NCBI GenBank assembly: GCA_018304425.1
Contig: JAGVWE010000007.1
Location: 25,804-89,803, forward strand
DNA: 64,000 bases
Origin: Candidatus Iainarchaeum sp.
Lineage (GTDB): Archaea; Iainarchaeota; Iainarchaeia; Iainarchaeales; UBA10219
Direction: 5' to 3'
Shown: piece by piece, positions 17,566 through 25,500 of the stretch
Layout of the letters: every line of letters begins with the position of its first letter
Position numbering within the stretch: position 1 is the first letter of the stretch
The notes under the pieces: model-generated
Seen by the model: only the letters and a program-made list of their open reading frames with translations
What the model was told of the DNA's origin: nothing
Databases searched by the model: none
Translations under genes and position numbers: made by a program

Positions 17566-17730
17566 TCACTCGGCTTCCGTTTCCTGTCGTCTGACCCGAA
17601 GGAAGATGCCCGCCGCAATCAGGGCCGCGAGCGCCATCGTGAGTTCGTCGTACTCGGGGATGACGTTGAGGGTGTTGCGGCTGCCGAAGGCGCTGGTCGT
17701 GGTTGGACGGGAAAACCGCTCGTTTCCCAT
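17566..17730 (-). CDS. Detached C-terminal anchor (tail A), 54 residues
   Basis: A short frame ending in NTLNVIPEYDELTMALA, a hydrophobic helix and RVRR, i.e. the same tail that ends the 1270-residue secreted protein at 22513. This tripartite layout (PEY motif, membrane helix, basic cluster) is that of PEF-CTERM-like archaeosortase signals. It has no signal peptide and sits inside the 3' part of the VapC3 frame, in another register; the frame is open upstream (SYFTAKCFTDDM). It is either a remnant of a secreted protein or a tiny membrane peptide. Confidence 0.6.
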   Translation of the reverse strand: MGNERFSRPTTTSAFGSRNTLNVIPEYDELTMALAALIAAGIFLRVRRQETEAE

Positions 17731-18149
17731 ATCGTCAGTAAAACATTTGGCGGTGAAATATGACAGTCGAATATTCTGTTGAGCCCTGGTACGCGCTTGA
17801 AATGCCTGGCGTTCCCGGTCAACAGGGTTTCCCGGGCTTGGAGGGCAATGGCCGCAATCATGCAGTCCTGTGGTTCGATGGGTTGGCCGGTTTGCCAGAG
17901 TCCTTGCTGGATTTCGCCTGCCTCGTTTGCGGCTTGGGCATCCAATGGCAGGGCAGGCAGGGAGGAAAAGAGTTCGCGGACGCGTTGCCTTTCTTCTTTT
18001 CCGGCGCGGTGGAGGCTTTGAATGACTTCAAACACGGTGATAGCCGTCGTCAGCAACGGTTCGCCTTTTCGCTTCAACTCCTCCGCCTTGGCGGCCGCAC
18101 CCTTTTCTCCCCTGATAAGGTCAATGACGTAGCTGGTGTCAAGAATCAT
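17619..18149 (-). CDS. VapC-type PIN-domain toxin (pair 3) with run-on C terminus
   Basis: A PIN nuclease starting MILDTSYVIDLIRGEKG, with the Glu in TVFEVIQSLH, Asp in EPQDCMIAAIA and the terminal LTGNARHFKRVPGLN strand. A normal VapC would stop shortly after; here the frame continues for about 45 residues through the DNA of anchor tail A in a different register, giving a low-complexity Pro/Ser/Thr end. The start overlaps the antitoxin by four bases. A near-copy lies at 19948. Confidence 0.85.
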   Translation of the reverse strand: MILDTSYVIDLIRGEKGAAAKAEELKRKGEPLLTTAITVFEVIQSLHRAGKEERQRVRELFSSLPALPLDAQAANEAGEIQQGLWQTGQPIEPQDCMIAAIALQARETLLTGNARHFKRVPGLNRIFDCHISPPNVLLTIWETSGFPVQPRPAPSAAATPSTSSPSTTNSRWRSRP

Positions 18150-18382
18150 GGACGGAAGCCTTCCATGAGGGCGCGACTCCGCGCCAGGCCGGTGGCTCTC
18201 GACGCTTGCACGGCTTCCTCCACCGTTGCCGTGGTCTTCTTGGACAGTATGCCCGCGAATTTCGTCAAATCCGTTTTGTTGGTGAGCCTGCAAATCACTT
18301 GGCTGAAGCTCTCCCGCGCTTTTTTGCTGGAGGCCAGGCGCTTATAGGCGTCCACCGTAATCGAAATCGTTTTCGTTGCCAA
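18146..18382 (-). CDS. VapB-type antitoxin (pair 3)
   Basis: A 78-residue antitoxin reading ATKTISITVDAYKRLASSK then ESFSQVICRLTNK, the DUF217/VapB pattern, with a Lys/Arg-rich toxin-binding tail. The TTG at 18382 is preferred because the paralogue at 20756 conserves it while upstream codons differ. Its promoter carries a conserved TACAC-ATAC-GTGTA dyad next to TTAAATA. Confidence 0.8.
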   Translation of the reverse strand: MATKTISITVDAYKRLASSKKARESFSQVICRLTNKTDLTKFAGILSKKTTATVEEAVQASRATGLARSRALMEGFRP

Positions 18383-18401
18383 TCTCCCACCTACACATAC
18401 A

Positions 18402-18415
18402 TACACATACGTGTA
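18402..18415 (-). promoter_or_regulatory. Candidate VapBC operator (copy 1)
   Basis: TACACATACGTGTA is a 5-bp-arm inverted repeat adjoining a TATA box (TTAAATA on the reverse strand, 18414-18420) about 30 nt before the antitoxin start. The identical 14-mer sits at the same place before VapBC pair 4, so it is a likely binding site for the antitoxin. Confidence 0.6.
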
Positions 18416-18458
18416 TTTAAGGCTTTGGCTGGAAAAGTGGTCGCCCTCGTTTATGCCA

Positions 18459-18560
18459 TTAAACGGTTTTCCCGCGTTCCATGCGCCTAATCCATCCGAA
18501 GGCGAGCGCGGCCAGTAGTACGGTCAAGGCCAGCGTGTAGTCCTCGTATTCTGGGTTCAC
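18459..18560 (-). CDS. Detached C-terminal anchor (tail D), 33 residues
   Basis: From a GTG at 18560 the frame reads NPEYEDYTLALTVLLAALAF then GWIRRMERGKTV and stop: acidic-aromatic motif, membrane helix and basic end, like the other tails. It begins five bases after the stop of the AbiEii-like gene. No signal peptide or upstream extracellular part remains, so it cannot be a secreted protein by itself. Too short for ordinary gene callers. Confidence 0.5.
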   Translation of the reverse strand: MNPEYEDYTLALTVLLAALAFGWIRRMERGKTV

Positions 18561-18565
18561 CTCGG

Positions 18566-19345
18566 TTAATGCTTTTTCAGCCCATTTTTTTGAATCCGTT
18601 CTTCAATTTCTTTTTTCACTTGGGGAAAGGAAGGCAGCGGGCCGCCAACCAGCCCACCCAAGTCCCGTTCCCAACTGCCTTTTTTTTCGTCCACTTTGGC
18701 CCAGAAACCGTCTGGCGTGAACCGGAGCCCGGCATGCGCCATTTTCCTGCTTATGAGCCCCGGTTCGGCGGGCACGCCTCTTCGTTTCAGCAGGTGCCAG
18801 AGGTCGTAGACGTCCCTGGCCTTGTTTCTTTCATGGATTGCCCTGATTTTTTCGGCAAGGATTTCTTTTTCGTCCATGGCAAACAGATTGAATGGCCGGA
18901 TCTCCCGATAAATCGGGGCATACGGAAACGTTTGAACGGGCAGCAGCACGCGTTCCCTCAAGCTGATGTTGACGGCAAGGGAGGTTAGGCTTTCCTTGCT
19001 GCCGTCGTAAAGCGGCCCCCTTGCCTGCACGTAAACGTTTGTGCTCCTTTCAAACGCTTCCACGGTTGCCTTCGCCTTTACGTCCAGCAAGCTGAAAAGG
19101 CCGGGTAACCGCGTAAAGAAATTTTTTGGCTTGAAGCCTTTTCCAGCCGTGAAGTCGAGGTCTTCGCTGAAACGGTCCAACTTGTACGCCTTGTATAGGC
19201 AGGTTCCGCCTTTAAAGACGAGCTTGCTCCCGAACTCCCGGTAAATGTTTATCAAGGCCAGGTCCTGCAGGTAATCCAATTCCGTGAGCCGGAGGCTGAG
19301 GCCCTTGAATTTTGCGACGGCCTGCAGTTCTTCACGCTTGAGCAT
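18566..19345 (-). CDS. AbiEii-type nucleotidyltransferase toxin
   Basis: A 259-residue DUF1814/AbiEii protein. The nucleotidyltransferase signature FKGGTCLYKAYKLDRFSEDLDF holds the GG-T motif and the D-x-D metal ligands; EILAEKIRAIHERNKARDVYDL is the conserved helix of the family. Members block growth by modifying tRNA ends, and defend against phages. Its start overlaps the AbiEi-like partner by 14 bases, and anchor tail D follows directly. Confidence 0.9.
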   Translation of the reverse strand: MLKREELQAVAKFKGLSLRLTELDYLQDLALINIYREFGSKLVFKGGTCLYKAYKLDRFSEDLDFTAGKGFKPKNFFTRLPGLFSLLDVKAKATVEAFERSTNVYVQARGPLYDGSKESLTSLAVNISLRERVLLPVQTFPYAPIYREIRPFNLFAMDEKEILAEKIRAIHERNKARDVYDLWHLLKRRGVPAEPGLISRKMAHAGLRFTPDGFWAKVDEKKGSWERDLGGLVGGPLPSFPQVKKEIEERIQKNGLKKH

Positions 19346-19919
19346 GCAGCGCCTCCCGCAATTTTTTGGCCCAGCCCCTCGCCTTTTTCGCGTGAAGCAA
19401 AAGCCTGTCCCTGTTGATTTTCCGCTTGTTGTTTTTTATGATGTCCACGGCCTCGGCCAAAGACATTTTCCTGGTCGCCAAGGCGTCCACGATTGCTTTT
19501 TCTTTCTCGGCCAAGAAGATTTCCCGGCCCTGGTAGGTCGTCCGCTGGAAGCCGGTGAAGGCGGTTTCCTTGATTTTGATGAATTCAATCCGGGCGTTCC
19601 CATAGGAAACGATTTTTTTCTTCCTCTTCCGGGTCGTGATTACATGGATGGTGAACGGCAGTTGCTCCGTCAATTTATGGTAGTTTAACGCCGCCCAGCA
19701 CGAGATATAACTTGGCCAGACGATCCATGACGCCACGAGGAATGAATCCGTTTCCAGCGTGTACTTGCCCTTCTCGATTTCGTGGAGGACGCCCGCCTTT
19801 TTCAGCCGGTGTGCGACGAGGTACGCGTAATCAATGCCTTTATGGAGCGTGTCGGCGAGGTCCCTGGCCGTAAAAACCGGGTACGGCTTTAATGCCTCCA
19901 GCTCCTTCTTTTTTATCAT
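19332..19919 (-). CDS. AbiEi-like antitoxin / regulator
   Basis: A 195-residue partner of the AbiEii toxin. Residues 1-55 form a winged helix (VFTARDLADTL, YLVAHRLKKAGVLHEIEKGKYTL) that would bind the operon promoter; the rest (ISCWAALNYHKLTEQLP, GREIFLAEKEKAIVDAL) is the AbiEi C-terminal antitoxin domain. The intergenic tatcaaaactgatatgat upstream holds candidate operator half-sites. Confidence 0.85.
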   Translation of the reverse strand: MIKKKELEALKPYPVFTARDLADTLHKGIDYAYLVAHRLKKAGVLHEIEKGKYTLETDSFLVASWIVWPSYISCWAALNYHKLTEQLPFTIHVITTRKRKKKIVSYGNARIEFIKIKETAFTGFQRTTYQGREIFLAEKEKAIVDALATRKMSLAEAVDIIKNNKRKINRDRLLLHAKKARGWAKKLREALHAQA

Positions 19920-19947
19920 TCCACCAACCTTATCAAAACTGATATGA

Positions 19948-20523
19948 TTAGCCGCCCAACAATTTATAAGGCTTTTCGCTGGTGTTGCCGCCTAATCCCT
20001 GCAAACGCCATGGCCGCCAGGATAACGGCCAGCGCCATCGTGAGTTCGTCGTATTCGGGGATGACGTTGAGCGTGTTGTGGCTGCCGAAGGCGCTGGTCG
20101 TGGTTGGACGGGAAAACCGCTCGTTTCCCATATCGTCAGTAAAACATTTGGCGGTGAAATATGACAGTCGAATATTCTCTTGGCGTTCCTGGTCAACAGG
20201 ATTTCACGGGCTTGAAGGGCAATGGCCGCAATCATGCAGTCTTGTGGTTCGATGGGTTGGCCGCTTTGCCAGAGCCCTTGCTGGATTTCGCCTGCCTCAT
20301 TCGCGGCTTGGGCATCCAATGGCAGGGCGGGCAGCGAGGAAAAAAGTTCTTGGACGCGTTGTTTTTCTTCTTTTCGGGCACGGTGCAGGCTTTGAACTAC
20401 TTCGAACACCGTGACGGCCGTCGTCAGCAACGGTTCGCCTTTCTTCTTCAATTCCTCGGCTTTGGTGACCGCACCCTTTTCCCCCCGAATCAGGTCAATG
20501 ACATAGGTGGTGTCAAGAATCAT
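19948..20523 (-). CDS. VapC-type PIN-domain toxin (pair 4), shortened PIN core
   Basis: A close copy of VapC3 (MILDTTYVIDLIRGEKG, TVFEVVQSLH, EPQDCMIAAIA). Between LTRNA and RIFDC it lacks nine residues (HFKRVPGLN plus one) present in VapC3, removing the last PIN strand, so it may be inactive. Its frame then runs on about 60 residues through anchor tail B in another register. The start overlaps antitoxin pair 4 by four bases. Confidence 0.8.
   Translation of the reverse strand: MILDTTYVIDLIRGEKGAVTKAEELKKKGEPLLTTAVTVFEVVQSLHRARKEEKQRVQELFSSLPALPLDAQAANEAGEIQQGLWQSGQPIEPQDCMIAAIALQAREILLTRNAKRIFDCHISPPNVLLTIWETSGFPVQPRPAPSAATTRSTSSPNTTNSRWRWPLSWRPWRLQGLGGNTSEKPYKLLGG
19964..20131 (-). CDS. 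Detached C-terminal anchor (tail B), 55 residues
   Basis: ATG at 20131 opens MGNERFSRPTTTSAFG, then NTLNVIPEYDELTMALAV, a membrane helix and GIRRQHQRK. The first 37 codons are almost identical to tail A, while the helix differs, as if the two had exchanged ends with different parent genes. It overlaps the run-on part of VapC4 in another frame. No secretion signal. Confidence 0.6.
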   Translation of the reverse strand: MGNERFSRPTTTSAFGSHNTLNVIPEYDELTMALAVILAAMAFAGIRRQHQRKAL

Positions 20524-20756
20524 TGTTGGAGGCCTTCCATTAGGGCGCGACTGCGTGCCAGGCCGGCAGCCCTTGACGCTTGCACGGCCTTTTCCATGGT
20601 GGCCGCGGTTTTCTTGGACAAGATGCCCGCGAATTTCGTCAAATCCGTTTTGTTGGTGAGCCTGCAAATGACTTGGCTGAAGCTTTCCCGTTCCATTTTA
20701 CTAGAAGCCAGGCGCTTGTAGGCGTCCACCGTAATCGAAATGGTTTTCGTCGCCAA
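20520..20756 (-). CDS. VapB-type antitoxin (pair 4)
   Basis: A 78-residue near-copy of the pair 3 antitoxin (ATKTISITVDAYKRLASSK, FSQVICRLTNKTDLTKFAG), beginning at the conserved TTG. The two differ at scattered residues, most in the linker (MERE instead of KARE), which may set pairing specificity. The shared promoter dyad lies just upstream. Confidence 0.8.
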   Translation of the reverse strand: MATKTISITVDAYKRLASSKMERESFSQVICRLTNKTDLTKFAGILSKKTAATMEKAVQASRAAGLARSRALMEGLQQ

Positions 20757-20776
20757 AGCTATCACCTACACATACA

Positions 20777-20790
20777 TACACATACGTGTA
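20777..20790 (-). promoter_or_regulatory. Candidate VapBC operator (copy 2)
   Basis: Same 14-base dyad TACACATACGTGTA as at 18402, again touching a reverse-strand TTAAATA box upstream of the pair 4 antitoxin. Conservation between the duplicates while nearby bases differ supports a binding role. Confidence 0.6.
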
Positions 20791-20847
20791 TTTAAGGATT
20801 TGGTTGAAACCGCCTTCTCTGCCCAGTCTGCCCGGTTTGCCCAGGCC

Positions 20848-21093
20848 TCACCGGTCTTTCCCGCGTTCCCTGCGCCGGATGTGCGCGAACGCCATCGCCA
20901 CCAGGGCCACGGCTAGCAGCAGGGTTAGGTCATCGTACTCGGGGATGACGTTGAGGGTGTTGGGGCTGCAGGCGCTCGTCGTGGTGTAGAGGTCGTCGGC
21001 CACCACGCGGATGTAATAGTCGCCGCTGGTGATGTCGCAGTTCCAGGCGTACACGCAGTTGATGTCTTGAGGTCGCAGACGGGTGGAGACCAT
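20848..21093 (-). CDS. Detached C-terminal anchor (tail C), 81 residues
   Basis: Reads CVYAWNCDITSGDYYIRVVADD then TSACSPNTLNVIPEYDD, a hydrophobic helix and AHIRRRERGK. This aligns with the last 85 residues of the 1270-residue secreted protein (CLYSWTCDVTIGNYYLRVEADD ... ACSPNTLNVIPEYDE), so it is the end of a lost paralogue: one beta-sandwich edge plus the sorting anchor. Its ATG overlaps the stop of the DUF234 ATPase (TGATG), so it could be translated by coupling, but it lacks any signal peptide. Confidence 0.65.
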   Translation of the reverse strand: MVSTRLRPQDINCVYAWNCDITSGDYYIRVVADDLYTTTSACSPNTLNVIPEYDDLTLLLAVALVAMAFAHIRRRERGKDR

Positions 21094-22469
21094 CAGCCGA
21101 ATGTTTCTTCAAGATCCTTCAAGTCATAGAGGTCGGCGTTTTTTTCGTCGATCTTTTTTTCCTTGAATGATTTCGCGAATAGGCAATACCGTTCCGTTCT
21201 GTGCTCTTTGAACCAGCTTACTTTTTCCGCTTTTTGTTTGAGTTTTCGCAGCAGGCTCTCGGCATCGACTTTTTCTTTCCACTTGCATTCGCAGAAGAGT
21301 GCGCTTTTTTTTGCCTTGCTAAGGCCCACGATGTCTATTTCTTCGCCTTTATCCCACCAGCTGCCGATGAGGTAGTCCTTGAAGGCGGCATTTTTGGACA
21401 GCCGGTCTCGGCACACCTCTTCGAACCCTTTGCCGATGAAGGCGTTCAGTTCGGGCTCTATTTTCTCGTTTAAGAGGTTTTTCTGCTTGCGTTGTTCTAC
21501 GTAATCCATGTTTTCAAACACGAAGCGGAACCAGAAGCGGAAGAAAGGGTCTTTCAGTTTGTAGATGCCTTTCCTCGATTTTTCCTTTCGCTCAGTAATG
21601 GGCACGGCACGCTCGACGAGGTCAAGGTCAATCAATACGCCAAGGTATTTGTTTACGGTGCCTTTTTCCAGGCCCGTGTCGTTGACGATGCGCCCGATGC
21701 CGGTGTTGCCCTTTGCGATGGCGGCCACGATGGAAAAATAGTTTCTCGGCTCGTCCAGTTCCTCCCGCAGCACGAACATCGGGTCCCGGAACAGGAAGGA
21801 CTGCTTTTCCAGGATTTTTTCCCCGATATTGGAAACCAGCGTTTTCGTGTAATCAAATTCAAGCAGGTAGGCAGGGGTGCCACCGAGCACCGCGTAGTAA
21901 CTGATTTGTTTTTTGATGTCCATCGTTTTCGGGAAGAAATGGCGGGCTTCGCTGAAATCAAGGGGGTCAAGCTTCATTTGATGTGTTCGCCTCCCGTAGA
22001 GGGGACTCTTATAGCCGAGGAGTTTTTCCATCATGGAGACGCTGGAGCCGCATAAGACGAAGAGGCAGGGCATGTGTTGGAGTGCCTTATCCCAGTGGTC
22101 TTGCAGAATGGAGGGCAGCGAGGGGTTAGCTTGTACGAAGTAAGGGAACTCGTCCAGGAATACGGCGAACGGTTTTTGCTTCAGTTTTTCGGCGAAGTAG
22201 GAGAAAACGGAGTCGAAGTTGCCAAAGGGCCTTGAATTCAGTTGTTCATCGTTGAAAAACTCGGCGCAGGCCCTGCTGATATGCTCCAATTGCTTGTGTT
22301 CGGATTCCTGCCGGCCCAGCAGGTAAACAGCGGGATGATTTTTTGTGAATTCCCTTAGTAACTCGGTTTTGCCGATTCTACGTCTGCCGTATACTACGGC
22401 TAGCACTGGCTTTTTTGCCGACCAAAGCGTTTCAAGCAACTGTAGTTCCTTCACCCGGTTGTAAAACAT
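21093..22469 (-). CDS. Archaeal AAA ATPase with DUF234 domain
   Basis: A 458-residue STAND/AAA-type ATPase: FYNRVKELQLLETL start, Walker A GRRRIGKTELL (about 28-38), Walker B VFLDEFPYF, sensor LCGSSVSMME, then a winged helix (IGRIVNDTGLEKGTVNKYLGVL) and the DUF234 nuclease-like C terminus (GSWWDKGEEIDIVGL, ALFCECKWKEK) with a PD-(D/E)XK look. Such ATPases are abundant in archaea, of unknown function, and often linked with mobile DNA. Lower GC than the core genes. Anchor tail C is fused at its 3' end. Confidence 0.88.
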   Translation of the reverse strand: MFYNRVKELQLLETLWSAKKPVLAVVYGRRRIGKTELLREFTKNHPAVYLLGRQESEHKQLEHISRACAEFFNDEQLNSRPFGNFDSVFSYFAEKLKQKPFAVFLDEFPYFVQANPSLPSILQDHWDKALQHMPCLFVLCGSSVSMMEKLLGYKSPLYGRRTHQMKLDPLDFSEARHFFPKTMDIKKQISYYAVLGGTPAYLLEFDYTKTLVSNIGEKILEKQSFLFRDPMFVLREELDEPRNYFSIVAAIAKGNTGIGRIVNDTGLEKGTVNKYLGVLIDLDLVERAVPITERKEKSRKGIYKLKDPFFRFWFRFVFENMDYVEQRKQKNLLNEKIEPELNAFIGKGFEEVCRDRLSKNAAFKDYLIGSWWDKGEEIDIVGLSKAKKSALFCECKWKEKVDAESLLRKLKQKAEKVSWFKEHRTERYCLFAKSFKEKKIDEKNADLYDLKDLEETFG

Positions 22470-22512
22470 AGTAAACTCTAAAGTATACTACTTATGAGAA
22501 TACTATTTAAAC

Positions 22513-25500
22513 CTATGGTTTGGCCGCCCGTCGCACGCGCAGGAAGATGCCTGCCGCGATCAGGGCCGCGAGCGCCATCGTGATTTCGTCGTACTCGGGG
22601 ATGACGTTGAGGGTGTTGGGGCTGCAGGCGTTGGTTTTGGTGAACCCGTCGTCGGCTTCGACGCGGAGGTAGTAGTTGCCTATCGTTACGTCGCAGGTCC
22701 AGGAATAGAGGCAGCTGGTGTCATCCGGGTTGCAGGCCGCCGTGGTCTGGCTGATGTTGCCGATGATGAGGTTGGTGTTGTTGGCGCAGGTGCTGGCGTC
22801 CGTGCCGTAATAAATGCTGAAGTTGACGTCGTCGAGGTCGGCATCGTCGGCTGTCCATGTAATGTCGTAGGGGGTTGGAACGGTGCAGCTCTGCCCGCTG
22901 CCCGTGGGCGCCACGCTGCTCACGGCCGGCGCATCGTTGGCGCTGATGAGGACGCTGCCGGACTGCTGCTTGATTTGCTTCTTGTTGAGGACACTGTTCC
23001 AGATGAAGACTGAGTCTAAGTCTATATGTGCAAAACCAAGATTATCTAATCTTTGCCCAAATATGATTTTTTGGTCTTCATCACTCATCGTGGTATTACC
23101 CGAACTGGCCCTAAGAACGCCATTAACATACAATCTTCCGCCAACAGTAGTATTCGCCGTCCCTGCGACATGTATCCAGGTATTTTGAGGGAGTGTATCT
23201 ACTGCAGTCAACAAGTTAGCGGTGCCCGACGCACCATATACTAAAACAATATCCTGAGGGAAAGCATCAGCAGCGGTTCTAAAATCGAAAGGTGCAGGAA
23301 AGTTATTATTCGTTGATCCATTTTTTTCGACCATGGGATTATATACTGCAGATTGTGCTCTTACCCAATATGCTACAGTAAATGCCGTGCTAAGACTAGA
23401 AGTCAAATCTGCAATCTCGACTTTGTCATCTACCCCATCAAATTTCAAGTCAGTGTATTCAGCCGGTGTCATAGGGGTGTTCGTGTCCCATCTCGGGCCG
23501 GAAAGCAGTTCCCCATGCTTGTTGCCAGACGTTGCATCCCAGGCCCGGATGGCGTTGCTGTCGTCTTTGTTGAAGTTCCACGCGCTGACCAGCCCGCTTT
23601 CCGTGCCCATTAGTTGTTTGGGCGTGCTGTCTTGTCCAATGTTCTTGGCTTTGTCGTAGACGTTGACGTCGATGAAGTAGTTTTGGTCTGCGAGGCCAGC
23701 GGGGTTCCAGTCGTAGAAGCATAGCACGTTCTGGTCGAAGAAGTAACGGGGTTCGCTGGCGTAACTGGTTCCGCCGGGCGCACTGCAGTTGGCGTCGTTG
23801 GTGGGGTTGCGGGCGAGTTGGGCGAGGTTGACGTCGGCAGCGAATTTGCCTGACGTGTTGAAGTCGGCCGCGTAGAGGCTCGCGTAGAGGCTTGCATAGA
23901 GTTCGTCTTCTTCGCGGAAGTTGCCACTAGCTGGGAGGGGAGCGTAGGAAGTGTCTCTCACCGTGAACTTGACGAGGATGTTGCCGTCCGTTTTCTGGTA
24001 GTGCGAGCCGCCTTCCGGCCAAAGCAGGTTGGCGTCCGGTCCGTTCGTGGTATGCGTGCCACAGTAGTTGTTGCAGCGGTTTATGTAGCCGCTTTCTTGG
24101 TGGATGAAACAGGTGTTGCCGCCCGAGCATTGCCCGGAAGCAGTGCAGGCCGGGTTGCAGCCCCATTGGTTGATGAAGTCCGTGGGCCAGGCGGACGTGA
24201 TGTTGGCGGTGGTGGCCGCAATGTTGAAGTCGATGTCAGCATAGTAGGTGGCTACGCCTAATGTGCCGGTACTGATATTGCAGGGCGCGAACAGGAGGTT
24301 GAAGTCGTACTCGGTGCCGCCCGTGTAGCTGCCGGCACAGGTGATGTTCGCGGTGTTGTCGGGGGCGCTCGAATAGGTGCGTGAACAGCCGGTGGGTAGC
24401 AGGGGCGCGCTGACGAGGGCAAACGTTTTGTAGGGGATGTCGGGGGAGTCAATTAGGGGGTCGTTGCAGGTGTAACCGACTTGTTGGGGCGCCGGTACGA
24501 GGGGCGTGGCATGGTTGCCGCGTATGGGGGTGAGGAGCGATGTCGCATAGTGGGGCTCGATTTTGAAGCCTAGGTTGCCGCTGACATTGGGCATGACTTT
24601 GAGTCTCACGAGGTATTGGTGGGTGTTGGTGTCCGTGGTTGTCAGGTTGAAGGTGAAGTTGGAGTCGGGACTGCAGGCCATGTTGTTGCCGTCTCCGGCG
24701 CGGCCCACGAGGTCGCTGGGGCAGGTGGCGGGCGCGTTGGCGCCGTTGAGGTCAATGCTCGCGTAGAGGACGGCCGCGTTCCAGTCATCAATCCAGTCCA
24801 TGGGGTACATGCGCCACGCGCCTCCCGAGGTCCCGCCGTCGGCTGAAAGGTTGAGGTCTTCGGCCTGGATGTCGGTTGTTCTGGGATGGTTTGCCCAGCG
24901 GCAGGGTTTGACGGTGATTCTTCCAGCGTACGGGGTGCCGCCGGCCAAAGTAGTAGTGGCGTTGCCGTCGTCTCCAACGTAATTGGTGTCGGTGAGCGTC
25001 CAGTGGGGGTTGCGGAGGCCGGCCGTGTTGCCCGTGGTTCCAAACCAGCCGTTGGGGCTGAGGGGGCTGTCAATGAAGTCAACGATTTCCCAGCGGGGAA
25101 GGTTGAGGTCGATGGGCTCCCACAGTGCCCCCCCGAGTATGGGGTCTGAGAAGCATTTGTTGCCCGCGAAGGCGGTGGAATTGTTTGGTACGTAGCTAAT
25201 GGGTTTGCCTTGTCTTACGCCTGCGTCCACGTTGTGGTCGCCGTACGGCGAATCCCATTTTCCGACGGCGCCCGCCGAATAGCGCAAGCCAAAGTTGTTG
25301 TCGATGCTGCGGTGGATGTTGCTCATGATGTTGTAGTCGATGACGTAATTGGTGTCCAGGATGAAGGCCGTGTCGGGCGTGCAGTAGGGGAGTTCCCCGT
25401 TGGTGTCGATTTCGCCGTTATTGGCGTTTCCGGCGTACACCATGCCTCCCATGCTGGTGTGGCTGACGAGGGAGCGGGTGCCGTTCTCGACTTTGACGCA

